A stretch of 49,937 bases of DNA from an uncultured bacterium (lineage in GTDB: Bacteria > Calescibacteriota > Calescibacteriia > Calescibacteriales > Calescibacteriaceae): assembly GCA_938036315.1 (NCBI GenBank), contig CALHPK010000025.1:1-49937 (forward strand). Reading direction: 5' to 3'. The position numbers were made by a program, and so were the translations under genes. Below the pieces are notes generated by a model. That model saw nothing but the letters and a program-made list of their open reading frames with translations, searched no databases and was not told where the DNA came from. This document shows, one piece after another, positions 1-8,535 of the stretch (positions are counted from its first letter, which is position 1; every line of letters starts with the position of its first letter).

Positions 1-14
1 CAGAAAAAATTAAA

Positions 15-66
15 AATGCAAAAATCAAAAAATTTTTTATAATGCAAAAATCAAAAAACTTTTTAT
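15..66. repeat. 26-bp tandem duplication
   Basis: Two head-to-tail 26-bp copies (15-40 and 41-66) differ at a single base. They are A/T-rich with an A-run followed by a T-run. They lie in the gene-free first 170 bases, upstream of the cysH promoter. No coding potential is seen in 1-170. Similar short duplications occur in other gaps of this window. Confidence 0.9.
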
Positions 67-130
67 CAACCCTCAGCCTAACACAAACACAATAAAACAA
101 ACTCATCCCAACTACTCAAAAATACTGAGA

Positions 131-165
131 TTTACAAAATATAGAATAAAATCGCTATACATAAT
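131..165 (+). promoter_or_regulatory. putative cysH promoter, near-leaderless
   Basis: A TTTACA hexamer (131-136) is followed by overlapping -10-like hexamers TATACA (156-161) and CATAAT (160-165). The ATG at 171 begins five bases after the second hexamer and has no Shine-Dalgarno, so transcription would start at or within a few bases of the start codon. The background is very AT-rich, so chance matches are possible. Confidence 0.4.
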
Positions 166-170
166 AGATT

Positions 171-914
171 ATGAGTACAGCTGAAAAAATAGAGGAAAGA
201 AAACTCGCTCTTTCGGCAGACGAGATAAATAGGTGGGCAGAAAAACTTGAGAATGAATCCAGCGAAAATATAATAAGGTGGGCGTGTGAAAAATTCGGCA
301 ATAAGCTAGCAATTGCCTGCTCGCTTGGAGCAGAAGATATGGTAATCATGGACATTGCAGTAAAAATAAAGCCAGATGTCCACTTCCTTTTCCTAGACAC
401 TGAATTTCACTTTCAAGATACCCTCGATCTTCTAAACAAAGCAAAGCAAAAGTATAAAGCTAACATAATCTCAGTAAAGTCAGAATATACCCCGCAAGAG
501 CAAGCTCAAAAATTCGGTCCCCAGCTTTTCTTCACAGACCCAAACCTGTGCTGTACATTACGAAAAGTTGTACCCCTGCGCGGAGCCCTATCGAACTATG
601 TAGCCTGGATAACTGGAATAAGAAGGGAGCAAGCCCCTACACGAAGAAATGCTAAAGTAGTAGAAGAGGACAAAGTCTTTGGACTCGTGAAAATAAACCC
701 CTTAGTCAGATGGACATGGTCAGACGTCTGGGATTACATCAAGAAAAACTCAGTCCCCTATAACAGGTTACATGATATGGGATATCCATCCATCGGATGT
801 GCCCCCTGCACACAACCAGTTCGCCCAGGGCAAGACCTAAGAGCGGGCAGATGGACAGGAACAGAAAAGACAGAATGTGGACTCCACTCTCCAGATGATG
901 TGAAAAAGGTCTAA
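171..914 (+). CDS. cysH: Assimilatory APS reductase (4Fe-4S type)
   Basis: Predicted to reduce adenylyl sulfate to sulfite in cytoplasmic sulfate assimilation. The 247-residue protein has the PP-loop segment SLGAEDMV (51-58) and the LDTEFHF motif near 75-81. The cysteine set of the [4Fe-4S] APS-reducing branch is complete: the pair C127-C128, the GCAPC pair C210/C213, and the catalytic ECGLH cysteine C236. In this family the CC...CxxC set separates APS-type enzymes from cluster-free PAPS reductases. There is no thioredoxin domain, so an external reductant is expected. The gene stands alone: sulfurylase and sulfite reductase are not in the window, but a cysteine synthase is at 42.6 kb. It converges on nrdJ. 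Confidence 0.93.
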   Translation: MSTAEKIEERKLALSADEINRWAEKLENESSENIIRWACEKFGNKLAIACSLGAEDMVIMDIAVKIKPDVHFLFLDTEFHFQDTLDLLNKAKQKYKANIISVKSEYTPQEQAQKFGPQLFFTDPNLCCTLRKVVPLRGALSNYVAWITGIRREQAPTRRNAKVVEEDKVFGLVKINPLVRWTWSDVWDYIKKNSVPYNRLHDMGYPSIGCAPCTQPVRPGQDLRAGRWTGTEKTECGLHSPDDVKKV

Positions 915-938
915 CCACTTTACAATACAAAAATCCGC

Positions 939-1002
939 CTGTCCTTAGTAATCCTTTTATACGAATCTCCCAACAGAACCATTCCTTGCTTTCAAAGGAC
1001 AG
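939..1002. other. Inverted repeat between convergent cysH and nrdJ ends
   Basis: Perfect 8-bp arms CTGTCCTT (939-946) and AAGGACAG (995-1002) flank a 48-bp loop. The right arm abuts the nrdJ stop codon. It could act as a weak bidirectional terminator, but the long loop and lack of a U-tract make this uncertain. Confidence 0.3.
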
Positions 1003-4000
1003 CTACTTTATGAGTGCTCCGCAAGAATTACAAACTGAATAAGAATTCTTCCTCCGCATAGCACCACCACAGTCTGGACACTCAGAGGGGAGAATATCTT
1101 GTATAGATATAGAGTCTTTAGACTCAGCTTCTGATTCAGTAATCAAAACTCCTTCTCGAGAGCCTTCCCTGTAGACTGTTATGCCTTTACACCCTTCTTC
1201 CCAGGCAAGTTCATATATCTTACCTATCTCCTCCACAGTAGTATTTTTGGGTAAATTAACAGTAGAGGATATTGAAGAATCTATGTGCTTTTGGATTGTA
1301 CCCTGAATCTTAACTCTCATCTTAGGCTCTATTTGGTGTGCTGTTACAAAAAAGTCAGGAAGATCTCGCTCATCCTTCCCTCCTGTTATCTCTAAATATA
1401 AAGCAACAAGAGGATGAAATACTTTAAAAGTCTCTTTGGATAACGACTCAGATCTCCTTATGTAAGAGAGTGCAAAAATTGGCTCAATCCCCCCCGTGGT
1501 TCCAGCAAGAATTGCACCTGAGCCAACAGGAGGTATAGTCAGAAGACATGAATTTCTTAACCCCTGAGCAACTATTTTTTCTTTCACATTATCTTTGACC
1601 CCCTTTAGGAACGGCTGATCAAGATGTTTATCTACCCTGAAAGCAGGAAATGAACCTTTTTCTCTGGCTATCTCTGAACTTTCATCATAGGCAATATTCT
1701 TTATGAATTCAAAGAGCTTATCCATCATATAGATTGCATCAGATGAATCATATTTCAGCATAAGTTCAACAAGCATATCACCAAGGCCGGTAGCACCAAG
1801 CCCAACTCTTCTTGAATACAAAGAAGCTTCAGACTGCATCTTCAAAGGATGACGGGGAGCAGAATAATCAAGGACATTATCCAAAAACCTTATAGCTATC
1901 CTTATAATTCTTTCAAGCTCAATCAGATCTGGATGGGCCATTCCGTATCTCTCTGCATACTCAATAGCTCCCTTGGTCCCCTTTTTATCGAATTCTTTCC
2001 AGAACCTTTCAACATCGATTTCTTTCTTAAATGGATTTTTGACAAGACGAGCCAGATTTATGTTCCCAAGATTGCAACAGCCATAATCCTCAAGCATCTG
2101 CTCAGAGCAGGGATTACATCCTTTGACAGCCATCTTCTCATCATACTCCGTAGGAGAAAATCTTTTAGCGGTATCCCAGAAGATCACTCCTGGTTCAGCC
2201 GAAGACCAGGCACGACGGATAAGTCTCTGCCACAGTTCCCTTGCCCTTATTTTCATCTCAATTCTTCGCACCTTCTCTGATTCGAACCACAAGGTAAAAA
2301 CTCCATCGGATTTAACAGCTTTCATTAGTTTGTCAGATACTTTCACAGATATATTGGCATACCTTACATTAATTCTCAGGGGATCATCCTTTACATCTAT
2401 AAAATCAAATACATCCGGATGTCTATCTTCTATAGTTATCATCAATGCTCCACGACGCCCGCTATTTGAAACATAAAAACCCTCAGCACAGAATTTATGT
2501 TCATCCTCTACCTCTATATCATAAGCTTCTTCATCTCCCGAAAACTCTATTTTTTCTATCTTTTGGAAAAAAAGGAGATCTTGTTCAATCTTGACTCCTC
2601 CATCAGGCCAGATATTGCCAAGGTACCAAGAATCTACCATCAAGTGAGAGGGAACATCTAAATAACCACTTATATTGGTTCTGCCAATAGCATCTTTACG
2701 AGTCTTCAAGATATACTCCCGAATCCTCAGAGAAAATCTCCCGATTATATTCGTAAACCGCTCAATAAACTCATCATCAACTACAGAGACCGAAAAGATT
2801 TTGTTATAATTTTGAGAAATTCCTGATGCACGGAAAATAGAGGCTACTCCTAATCTCAAAAGATTCCTATGCAGATCTTTTCCCAAGCGTTCTGACACTG
2901 CATTGAAACAATATTTGCTATCTAAGATATTTCCAACAGCATCAAACAATCCCGCAATAAATGAGCAAATATTCTCATCTGGTGAATTTTCTATACCGCT
3001 CAATATCCTATCATCCAAAGCAAAATTAGATTTCAAGAAAGAGCAAATAACCAAGGATTGAATTTCTAACCTGCATATATTCCCATCGATTTTCTCAACA
3101 GGAACAATTCCAAAAAGTTCTTTAGTAACCTTCAACAAATTATTTTTAATTTTGATGTGATCTTTTCTATTTAAGGAGAAGATAAAGTTAATTTTCCCAT
3201 CACTTTCTAAAGAGCCGGCCCCTGAGAAAAATCCAAGCCAGTATGCTAATCTGGTATCTAAAATTTTAGGTTGCTTTACTGAACATCTCCCATATTCTAA
3301 TCTACCAGTTTCATTTGTACTTGTAGCTTTAAGCTTCGGGTAGGTTTTTACATCTGTGCCACAACCTACTATCATAGTTACTTTATCACCTTCTTTGAAC
3401 TCTCCCAAGGGCTTGAGCTTAAAGTTTTCGTCCAGAAATTTATGATCTTTTGAAGCTGTAATAGTGTAACCGTAATTCGTTGTAACTTTGTAAAGCTTGG
3501 TTTTTCTCTTTTCAAAAACATAGGAAACTTTCTTCCATCCTTTGTTAGTCCATACCTTATCTCCGACTTTTATATCTTCAATATTTTTCCAGCCTTCAGA
3601 TGTAAGAACTTGAGTTCCTTTCGCAAGACACTGACCGATAGTTCCTGTAACTTTTGAAAATAGATCCATAAAAGATACTGCACCGGTTGAATAGATAGCG
3701 GAATTATTTACAGGACTTCCTTTAGGACGGAGGATAGATATATCAGTATTGTGTATGACAGATAGTCCCCCAACACCGGCGAAGTAATTATTATTTTTCT
3801 CAACTGTGAGGTCGCAAAATTCTTCATCTACATTTACTGCTTTTTGAATATTTTCAACTTGAACTAAACTCAGACAAAGCTCTCTATATTTTAAAACAGT
3901 GTAATATAAATCGATTGATTTATTTGTATTTTCGGAAATCAAAGCATCTATGATCTTCTCAAATTCTTGCTTACCGATATAATCTGATGATAGAATTTTT

Positions 4001-5367
4001 TCTATATCTTTGTTGTTAGTTAAATTGCTCAGGATGAATTTTTTGATGAATTTCGGTACATAAACATAGTTTTGCTCAGCATTATTTAGTATATCTTGTA
4101 TGTTCAAGGCTTTTTGATTATGCTTCATATACTTTGATACTTTTAGAATGAATTCAGATGATTTTATTCTTATTCTGTAGGAGCTATTTGCGTGATGGTT
4201 TTGATCTGGAGCTTCCAGGATATCTGCATATCCGCCTAATATGGATATCAGAAGTTTTAGATCGTACGCCAGGGATTTATCTGATATGTAGATTTCGATA
4301 CCTGAATTTGTAACTTTCCCAGCGGAGTCTACAACACCAGCGATGAAAGCAATCTGTGTTTCGTAAGATGAGGAAAAGATCCACTCAGGCAATTTTACAG
4401 CGCCCAGCTCTAAAGTAGCATTACTTACTATATCCACATAATTTGCATCTTCCCTATACGAATATGAATGATTTATGTTTTTCCATTGATGTACATCATA
4501 AGGTACAGCCGTTTGGATTCCCATCCCAGTAGTCTTGTAGGCATACCGGGATTGTAAAGATGAGTAATTGATTTTTTTCTTTGTCTTAGCTTCGATAGAA
4601 TGCATATCAGATATATAAGCTCCCGCAATCCACCCTAACTCAGGATTGTGATACATTACATTGATGGGGAAATTATGAATTTTTGGAGTTCTGAGCATCA
4701 TATCTCCGATTCCCACTTCCTCAGCAGGAACATACACAAATTTTCCATCTCTAAACACCAGGGTAGGATGCCATCTTGATGTAACAAGTTCTGTACCATC
4801 TTTCAACTTCACTTTAACATTATCTTCCTTTTTCACAATAACTCTATGGGTTTTGATTACCTTTCTAAACTCGATCTCGTGAAGTTTGGGATCAAAGGAT
4901 AAAACCTCTTCTCCTTCTAGAACTTTTTCGATGTTTTTCAATCCACTTCTGGTTACTACGTAGTGGTCTTTTGCAACACAACCTACCCCACCACCGAAAG
5001 AATAAGTTCTTGCCATTTCTTTTGCGCATTCAAATATTCCTTCTATTGAATCTTCTTTTATAGGTATGTAATAGCAATTCAGTAGGGTTGACCTTCTTGG
5101 GTTTCCAGCTCCGAACATAATTCTTCCACCAGGAACAAACTTAAAATTCTCAAGTATTGAGTAGAACTTCGCTTCCCAATCTTGCCTTTTCTCTGGAAGC
5201 TCAACAGAAGCTATCTCACGTGCAACCCTTTTCCACATCTCAGGGGGGATTTTCTCAACAACATTTCCATCATAATCACGAAGAGCGTATTTTTCATAAA
5301 AAACCCTTGCCCTAAGTTCGTCGCCGTTAAACCACCTTAATGTCTCTTCTGGGATCTTCATTTCCAT
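1003..5367 (-). CDS. nrdJ: Class II (B12-dependent) ribonucleotide reductase with two inteins
   Basis: Adenosylcobalamin-dependent ribonucleotide reductase, which makes deoxyribonucleotides without oxygen. The 1454-residue precursor contains two in-frame inteins (residues 130-540 and 580-968). Removing them leaves a 654-residue enzyme. Extein landmarks are the redox cysteine C98 (LNCYY), the glycine-rich FGGGVG at the first insertion site, the radical-site motif NPCSE (1085-1089) and a C-terminal zinc-type tail with CxxC pairs 1430/1433 and 1446/1449. Long NrdJ proteins usually carry a TSCPD domain before such a tail. It is missing here, and a separate TSCPD protein is encoded at 35.2-35.9 kb. 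The ATG at 5367 has a good RBS (AGGTG, 5376-5380, spacing 8). No B12 riboswitch-like element was recognised upstream. Confidence 0.95.
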   Translation of the reverse strand: MEMKIPEETLRWFNGDELRARVFYEKYALRDYDGNVVEKIPPEMWKRVAREIASVELPEKRQDWEAKFYSILENFKFVPGGRIMFGAGNPRRSTLLNCYYIPIKEDSIEGIFECAKEMARTYSFGGGVGCVAKDHYVVTRSGLKNIEKVLEGEEVLSFDPKLHEIEFRKVIKTHRVIVKKEDNVKVKLKDGTELVTSRWHPTLVFRDGKFVYVPAEEVGIGDMMLRTPKIHNFPINVMYHNPELGWIAGAYISDMHSIEAKTKKKINYSSLQSRYAYKTTGMGIQTAVPYDVHQWKNINHSYSYREDANYVDIVSNATLELGAVKLPEWIFSSSYETQIAFIAGVVDSAGKVTNSGIEIYISDKSLAYDLKLLISILGGYADILEAPDQNHHANSSYRIRIKSSEFILKVSKYMKHNQKALNIQDILNNAEQNYVYVPKFIKKFILSNLTNNKDIEKILSSDYIGKQEFEKIIDALISENTNKSIDLYYTVLKYRELCLSLVQVENIQKAVNVDEEFCDLTVEKNNNYFAGVGGLSVIHNTDISILRPKGSPVNNSAIYSTGAVSFMDLFSKVTGTIGQCLAKGTQVLTSEGWKNIEDIKVGDKVWTNKGWKKVSYVFEKRKTKLYKVTTNYGYTITASKDHKFLDENFKLKPLGEFKEGDKVTMIVGCGTDVKTYPKLKATSTNETGRLEYGRCSVKQPKILDTRLAYWLGFFSGAGSLESDGKINFIFSLNRKDHIKIKNNLLKVTKELFGIVPVEKIDGNICRLEIQSLVICSFLKSNFALDDRILSGIENSPDENICSFIAGLFDAVGNILDSKYCFNAVSERLGKDLHRNLLRLGVASIFRASGISQNYNKIFSVSVVDDEFIERFTNIIGRFSLRIREYILKTRKDAIGRTNISGYLDVPSHLMVDSWYLGNIWPDGGVKIEQDLLFFQKIEKIEFSGDEEAYDIEVEDEHKFCAEGFYVSNSGRRGALMITIEDRHPDVFDFIDVKDDPLRINVRYANISVKVSDKLMKAVKSDGVFTLWFESEKVRRIEMKIRARELWQRLIRRAWSSAEPGVIFWDTAKRFSPTEYDEKMAVKGCNPCSEQMLEDYGCCNLGNINLARLVKNPFKKEIDVERFWKEFDKKGTKGAIEYAERYGMAHPDLIELERIIRIAIRFLDNVLDYSAPRHPLKMQSEASLYSRRVGLGATGLGDMLVELMLKYDSSDAIYMMDKLFEFIKNIAYDESSEIAREKGSFPAFRVDKHLDQPFLKGVKDNVKEKIVAQGLRNSCLLTIPPVGSGAILAGTTGGIEPIFALSYIRRSESLSKETFKVFHPLVALYLEITGGKDERDLPDFFVTAHQIEPKMRVKIQGTIQKHIDSSISSTVNLPKNTTVEEIGKIYELAWEEGCKGITVYREGSREGVLITESEAESKDSISIQDILPSECPDCGGAMRRKNSYSVCNSCGALIK
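2464..3630 (-). mobile_element. Intein 2 of NrdJ (residues 580-968)
   Basis: A 389-residue in-frame insertion starts at Cys580 after TGTIGQ and ends YVSN (Asn968). The C-extein resumes at Ser969 (SGRRGALM). Block A (CLAKGTQVLTSEG), SxxH (S639/H642) and a block F with His957 are seen. The penultimate residue is Ser967 rather than the usual His. LAGLIDADG motif 1, WLGFFSGAG (710-718), has Ser715 instead of the catalytic Asp. Motif 2, IAGLFDAVG (804-812), keeps Asp809. Splicing is presumably functional because NrdJ needs it; the endonuclease is probably dead. Confidence 0.9.
3748..4980 (-). mobile_element. Intein 1 of NrdJ (residues 130-540)
   Basis: A 411-residue in-frame insertion starts at Cys130, right after FGGGVG, and ends VIHN (Asn540). 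The +1 residue of the C-extein is Thr541 (TDISILRPKG). Block A (CVAKDHYVVTRSG), a block B-like SxxH (S197/H200) and a block F/G segment ending in His-Asn are visible. Two degenerate LAGLIDADG motifs occur: WIAGAYISD (246-254), with Ile252 in place of the first catalytic Asp, and FIAGVVDSAG (341-350), which keeps Asp347. Splicing looks intact. The homing nuclease is probably inactive. Confidence 0.92.
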
Positions 5368-5543
5368 AGGATTTTCACCTCTCTTTTTTAGAAAATTCTT
5401 TTACTTTATCTTGAAAAAATGTTCATATTATTTTAATTAATTGCTACAACATTCTGATGTTCTTTTCAACACATTTCAACATCCAAATCCTCCTGTGTAC
5501 CAATTTGTAAACGTGCATCTGCATACTAGCATAAATACCGACC

Positions 5544-6089
5544 TTAGTATTTTAAAATACTCAAGACCTTTATATTTTCTTTTTCCAATTCTTTTCTTCC
5601 TTCAAGAGATGTAAGTTCTATGAGAAACAAAGCTCCGATAACATTTCCACCAAGTTCTCTTACAAGCTTAGCTGTTGCCACAGCAGTTCCGCCAGTTGCT
5701 ATGAGGTCATCTATAACGACTACTTTTTCTCCCTTTGATATGGCATCTATATGTATCTCACAGGTTGCAGTTCCGTATTCAAGTCCATACGAGTATGACA
5801 AAGTTTCATACGGTAATTTACCTTCTTTCCTTACCATAACAAAGCCTTTATTTAGAGTATACGCAACAGCAGAACCTAGTATAAAACCTCGGGACTCTAT
5901 GCTTGCAACTTTATCGAAATTATCTCCTAATTCGTTTGTTATCAAATTACACATAAGATCTATAGCTGTTTTGAAGGCTTTGGCGTCCTGCAGGACTGGA
6001 GTGATATCGTAAAATAAAATTCCCTTCTTAGGGAAATCAGGAACCCGCCTTATTTTTTGTTCAAGGAATTTTAACAATTCCGATTCCAT
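5544..6089 (-). CDS. apt: Adenine phosphoribosyltransferase
   Basis: Converts adenine and PRPP to AMP (purine salvage, cytoplasm). The 181-residue length is normal for the family. The N-terminus carries the typical PDFPKKGILFYDITP stretch (17-31). The PRPP-binding loop VVVIDDLIATGGTA spans about 123-136. The gene lies 176 bp upstream of nrdJ on the same strand. It would recycle adenine released by nucleosidases. No Shine-Dalgarno is evident, and a 14-bp palindrome sits just upstream. The last codons form a perfect 16-bp palindrome (5546-5561). Confidence 0.95.
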   Translation of the reverse strand: MESELLKFLEQKIRRVPDFPKKGILFYDITPVLQDAKAFKTAIDLMCNLITNELGDNFDKVASIESRGFILGSAVAYTLNKGFVMVRKEGKLPYETLSYSYGLEYGTATCEIHIDAISKGEKVVVIDDLIATGGTAVATAKLVRELGGNVIGALFLIELTSLEGRKELEKENIKVLSILKY

Positions 6090-6108
6090 AATTTAGGATT
6101 TTTTACTT

Positions 6109-6122
6109 ATAACTTAAGTTAT
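6109..6122. promoter_or_regulatory. 14-bp palindrome upstream of apt
   Basis: Perfect palindrome ATAACTTAAGTTAT, 20-33 bp upstream of the apt start. It overlaps a -10-like TATAAG (6106-6111, minus strand). Its position fits an operator, but no regulator can be named. Confidence 0.35.
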
Positions 6123-6191
6123 CAAAAATCAGAAATTTTTTACAAACTAACAAATCACGAACTACTCAAATTTTTTGGAAATCAGGAGATT

Positions 6192-7226
6192 TTAGTCATC
6201 CCTGATTCTCCTGAAATTTAGAATTGCTTCTTGGATCCTCCCAATATCAAACGCAATGTTCATAGTCCAGAATACAAAGGGTATAAACAAAAGGACTGGG
6301 AAATTTACCGCATTACTCAGCTCAATGGTCTTTATCTTTGCTTTCAAATCCAAGATTTTTTTACTGAGTTTGAAAAAGTATAAGATATAGAATATAGAAC
6401 ATAAAAGCAATGGTAAAAATAACGATATAATAGATGAAGAAATACAGATTGCAATGAATAGAAAAAATTTATGTATAAAAAAATCTGTCATTGGGATTTT
6501 GTGCTTTTTAAAGATTTGCATTCTCCCTCTACCATATCTTCTCATCCACTCAAAGATCTCAAAGATACTATCACGAGTGTGGTGGTAGGCCAATGCTGAC
6601 GGAGTAAAAATAAATTTTTTCCAAGGATACTTTTTTTTTATTCTTATGGACAAGTCCATATCTTCACATCCGAAATTCAAAGTTTCATCGAACATAAACT
6701 CTTCGAGGACTTCTTTTTTTGCGATGAAAATTCCAGTATGGAAAAAATTAATCTCGTGTTTTCCTTGAGCAAAAAGCTGATATCCTCCTCCTGGATGAAG
6801 TAAAAGTCCTTGGCACTTTCCCCAGATTGTTTTAGAGCTTTCAGGTAAAACAGCACCCGATACAGCTGCAACATCTGTTTTTTCTATCTCATCTTTTAGG
6901 GCATCGAGCCATCCTTTCTCAAGTCTCATCCCATCATCGACAAAAACAATGTAATTGCCTCTTGCTTCCCTGATTCCTAAATTTCTTTGTGATGACCATT
7001 TAGCCGTGGGATCTGGGTTTTGCACGAGACGGAAATTTCTTATTTTGCCTGCAAATTCTGGAAGAGAGAAATCAAGCTTCCCCGATTTTACGACTATGTA
7101 CTCAAGGTAGCTATTTGGATCTGTTGTTTCGGAAACAGATCTCAAAGTCGTAATTAGTTTGCGCAAATGGTATTGATCATCTACTTTCGTTATTGTTATA
7201 ATGGATGGAGAAATTTCTTTATTCAT
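6192..7226 (-). CDS. Family 2 glycosyltransferase with C-terminal membrane segments
   Basis: A predicted GT-A fold transferase for cell-surface glycan synthesis; donor and acceptor are unknown. In the 344 residues, the nucleotide/metal-binding VDD is at 96-98 after YIVF, and an ED acidic pair occurs in GCEDMDLSIR. Two hydrophobic segments near 254-286 and 308-330 anchor it to the inner membrane, with a basic YGRGRMQIFKKHK stretch before the first. The catalytic part is thus cytoplasmic. It is a single gene without other polysaccharide genes nearby, 43 nt downstream of the 5S rRNA gene on the same strand, so the two may share a transcript. Confidence 0.85.
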   Translation of the reverse strand: MNKEISPSIITITKVDDQYHLRKLITTLRSVSETTDPNSYLEYIVVKSGKLDFSLPEFAGKIRNFRLVQNPDPTAKWSSQRNLGIREARGNYIVFVDDGMRLEKGWLDALKDEIEKTDVAAVSGAVLPESSKTIWGKCQGLLLHPGGGYQLFAQGKHEINFFHTGIFIAKKEVLEEFMFDETLNFGCEDMDLSIRIKKKYPWKKFIFTPSALAYHHTRDSIFEIFEWMRRYGRGRMQIFKKHKIPMTDFFIHKFFLFIAICISSSIISLFLPLLLCSIFYILYFFKLSKKILDLKAKIKTIELSNAVNFPVLLFIPFVFWTMNIAFDIGRIQEAILNFRRIRDD

Positions 7227-7269
7227 AGCTTATGCAGAAAGTCGTGCTAAAAGTAAGAATCAAAGAAGC

Positions 7270-7380
7270 AGGGGGCAACCTACTTTCCCATACCTGTGCG
7301 GGCATAGTATCATAGGCTCTGGGAGGTTTCCAGGTCCTATCTATCATAGTAAGGCTGGTGCCACTCCTAATATGCCCCCC
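7270..7380 (-). rRNA. rrf: 5S ribosomal RNA, divergent and isolated
   Basis: The minus strand folds as a 5S rRNA. Stem I pairs GGGGGGC (7380-7374) with GCCCCCT (7276-7270). Helix II pairs GGAG with CUCC. Helix III pairs CCAG/CCU with AGG/CUGG. Helix IV is AUGCC with GGUAU. The loop-E strand pair AGAGCCUAUGAUACU and GGGAAAGUAGG matches the bacterial consensus (AGCGCCGAUGGUACU and GGGAGAGUAGG) closely. At about 111 nt it is slightly short, and loop C is divergent. No 16S or 23S gene lies beside it. Confidence 0.88.
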
Positions 7381-7504
7381 ACACCTAAAAAAGGTATAAA
7401 CCTTTCAAACTACAAAAATAAATATTTCAGAATCTTTCCATCATCCCCCATCAGATAAACTCAAAACAAAAACCTTCTGATAAAGTAAATGAGTAATGTA
7501 TTAT

Positions 7505-7540
7505 TTTATTATTATTATGTTATTTATTATTATTATGTTA
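7505..7540. repeat. 18-bp tandem duplication
   Basis: Two perfect 18-bp copies (7505-7522 and 7523-7540) of a TTA-rich unit, in the gap between the divergent 5S rRNA and the SpeE-like gene. The rest of the 7381-7667 gap is AT-rich promoter-like DNA, with a short inverted repeat AAAGGT-ataa-ACCTTT at about 7390-7405 just upstream of the 5S gene. Confidence 0.85.
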
Positions 7541-7667
7541 TGTTCAATATAATATTACGGATGTGTACACAATAACAAAATGTAAATTTAGAGTATTTAC
7601 AGGAGTATGAGGATGTATTGCATATGGGCAAGAAATTTAGAAAGAATTAGAATTTTTTAAGCAAAAA

Positions 7668-8450
7668 ATGTTTTTTGATCTTATCTTCAAACAAAAGGGA
7701 GAGATTTTATTCGAAAAAACAACAGAATTTAATGAAATCAAGGTAGTCAGAGAAAAAGATAGGACAAAACTTCTCCTTGATGATTCTGGGAATATTCACT
7801 CATTAATGATAGATGGAAGGGTAACAACCGGTTCTTACTGGGATTTATGCTCCACTCTCCCGATTATATTCGGACCGGTTTGTGATGTAGTAATCTTGGG
7901 AATAGGGGGAGGAAGTATTTCAAGAATCATAAAGGTACTGGATGAGAAAATCAGAATAATCGGAGTTGATATAGATAAAAATGTCATTTACGTAGCAAAA
8001 GAGTTTTTCGCTCCCAGTTGCGACTTATATATTGTCAGTGATTTTAAAAGCTTTATAGATAGCTCAAAAAAAATTTTTGACTGTATAATATTTGATGTAT
8101 TTGAAAATGCCCTATCCCCCCCGGATATATTTAAGACAAACTTCTGGGAGAAAACTTCTACAAAAGTAAGAAAATTCTTTATTGCTAATCTCATTTCATT
8201 ATCTCAGGCGGAAACATTAAAACAAATATCTTTAAAATTTTTTAATTTTTCAAAGATTATAAAATCCCGAGAATCTTCAAATTATATTCTGTTTTGTTCT
8301 AAGGCGGAACCAATGATAAAAAATAACAGAATCAAAGCTTTTGAGGAACTTGTCAAAGCAAAATTAAAAGAGAAAAAGATATCAGAAGAAGATCTTATAA
8401 ACCTGATCTCATTGGCAAACTGTATATACACAAACTCACTCAGTGAATGA
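7668..8450 (+). CDS. Spermidine-synthase-like (SpeE-fold) methyltransferase
   Basis: A Rossmann-fold protein of 260 residues related to polyamine aminopropyltransferases. The nucleotide-binding loop LGIGGGSISR is near 77-86, followed by the acidic VDID at the end of beta 2 and an IIFDVFENA segment where true spermidine synthases have a catalytic Asp region (often DSSDP). That site is altered here, so the donor and acceptor cannot be stated and SAM-dependent methyl transfer is equally possible. Residues 200-260 form a charged helical tail. It is the first gene of a four-gene plus-strand run, 85 bp ahead of the BFN-PDZ gene. No Shine-Dalgarno is seen. Confidence 0.7.
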   Translation: MFFDLIFKQKGEILFEKTTEFNEIKVVREKDRTKLLLDDSGNIHSLMIDGRVTTGSYWDLCSTLPIIFGPVCDVVILGIGGGSISRIIKVLDEKIRIIGVDIDKNVIYVAKEFFAPSCDLYIVSDFKSFIDSSKKIFDCIIFDVFENALSPPDIFKTNFWEKTSTKVRKFFIANLISLSQAETLKQISLKFFNFSKIIKSRESSNYILFCSKAEPMIKNNRIKAFEELVKAKLKEKKISEEDLINLISLANCIYTNSLSE

Positions 8451-8535
8451 CACCCATAAAAATAATATTCTCAAGTATTGTACACAATTTCTCTTTTTAC
8501 AGTCATATGATTTATATTTTACTTAATATATTGAT

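Noticed and set aside
2268-2290. tRNA T-loop-like TTCGAACC
   Set aside because: It lies in conserved nrdJ coding sequence, and no cloverleaf can be built around it.
5368-5543. Cobalamin riboswitch or NrdR boxes upstream of nrdJ
   Set aside because: No B12-box-like conserved core and no convincing paired NrdR boxes. Only the weak repeat AACAT-tctg-ATGTT (5448-5461) is seen.
7201-7458. An 85-codon open frame on the plus strand
   Set aside because: It runs antisense through the 5S rRNA gene and the glycosyltransferase start. Its composition is explained by the rRNA.
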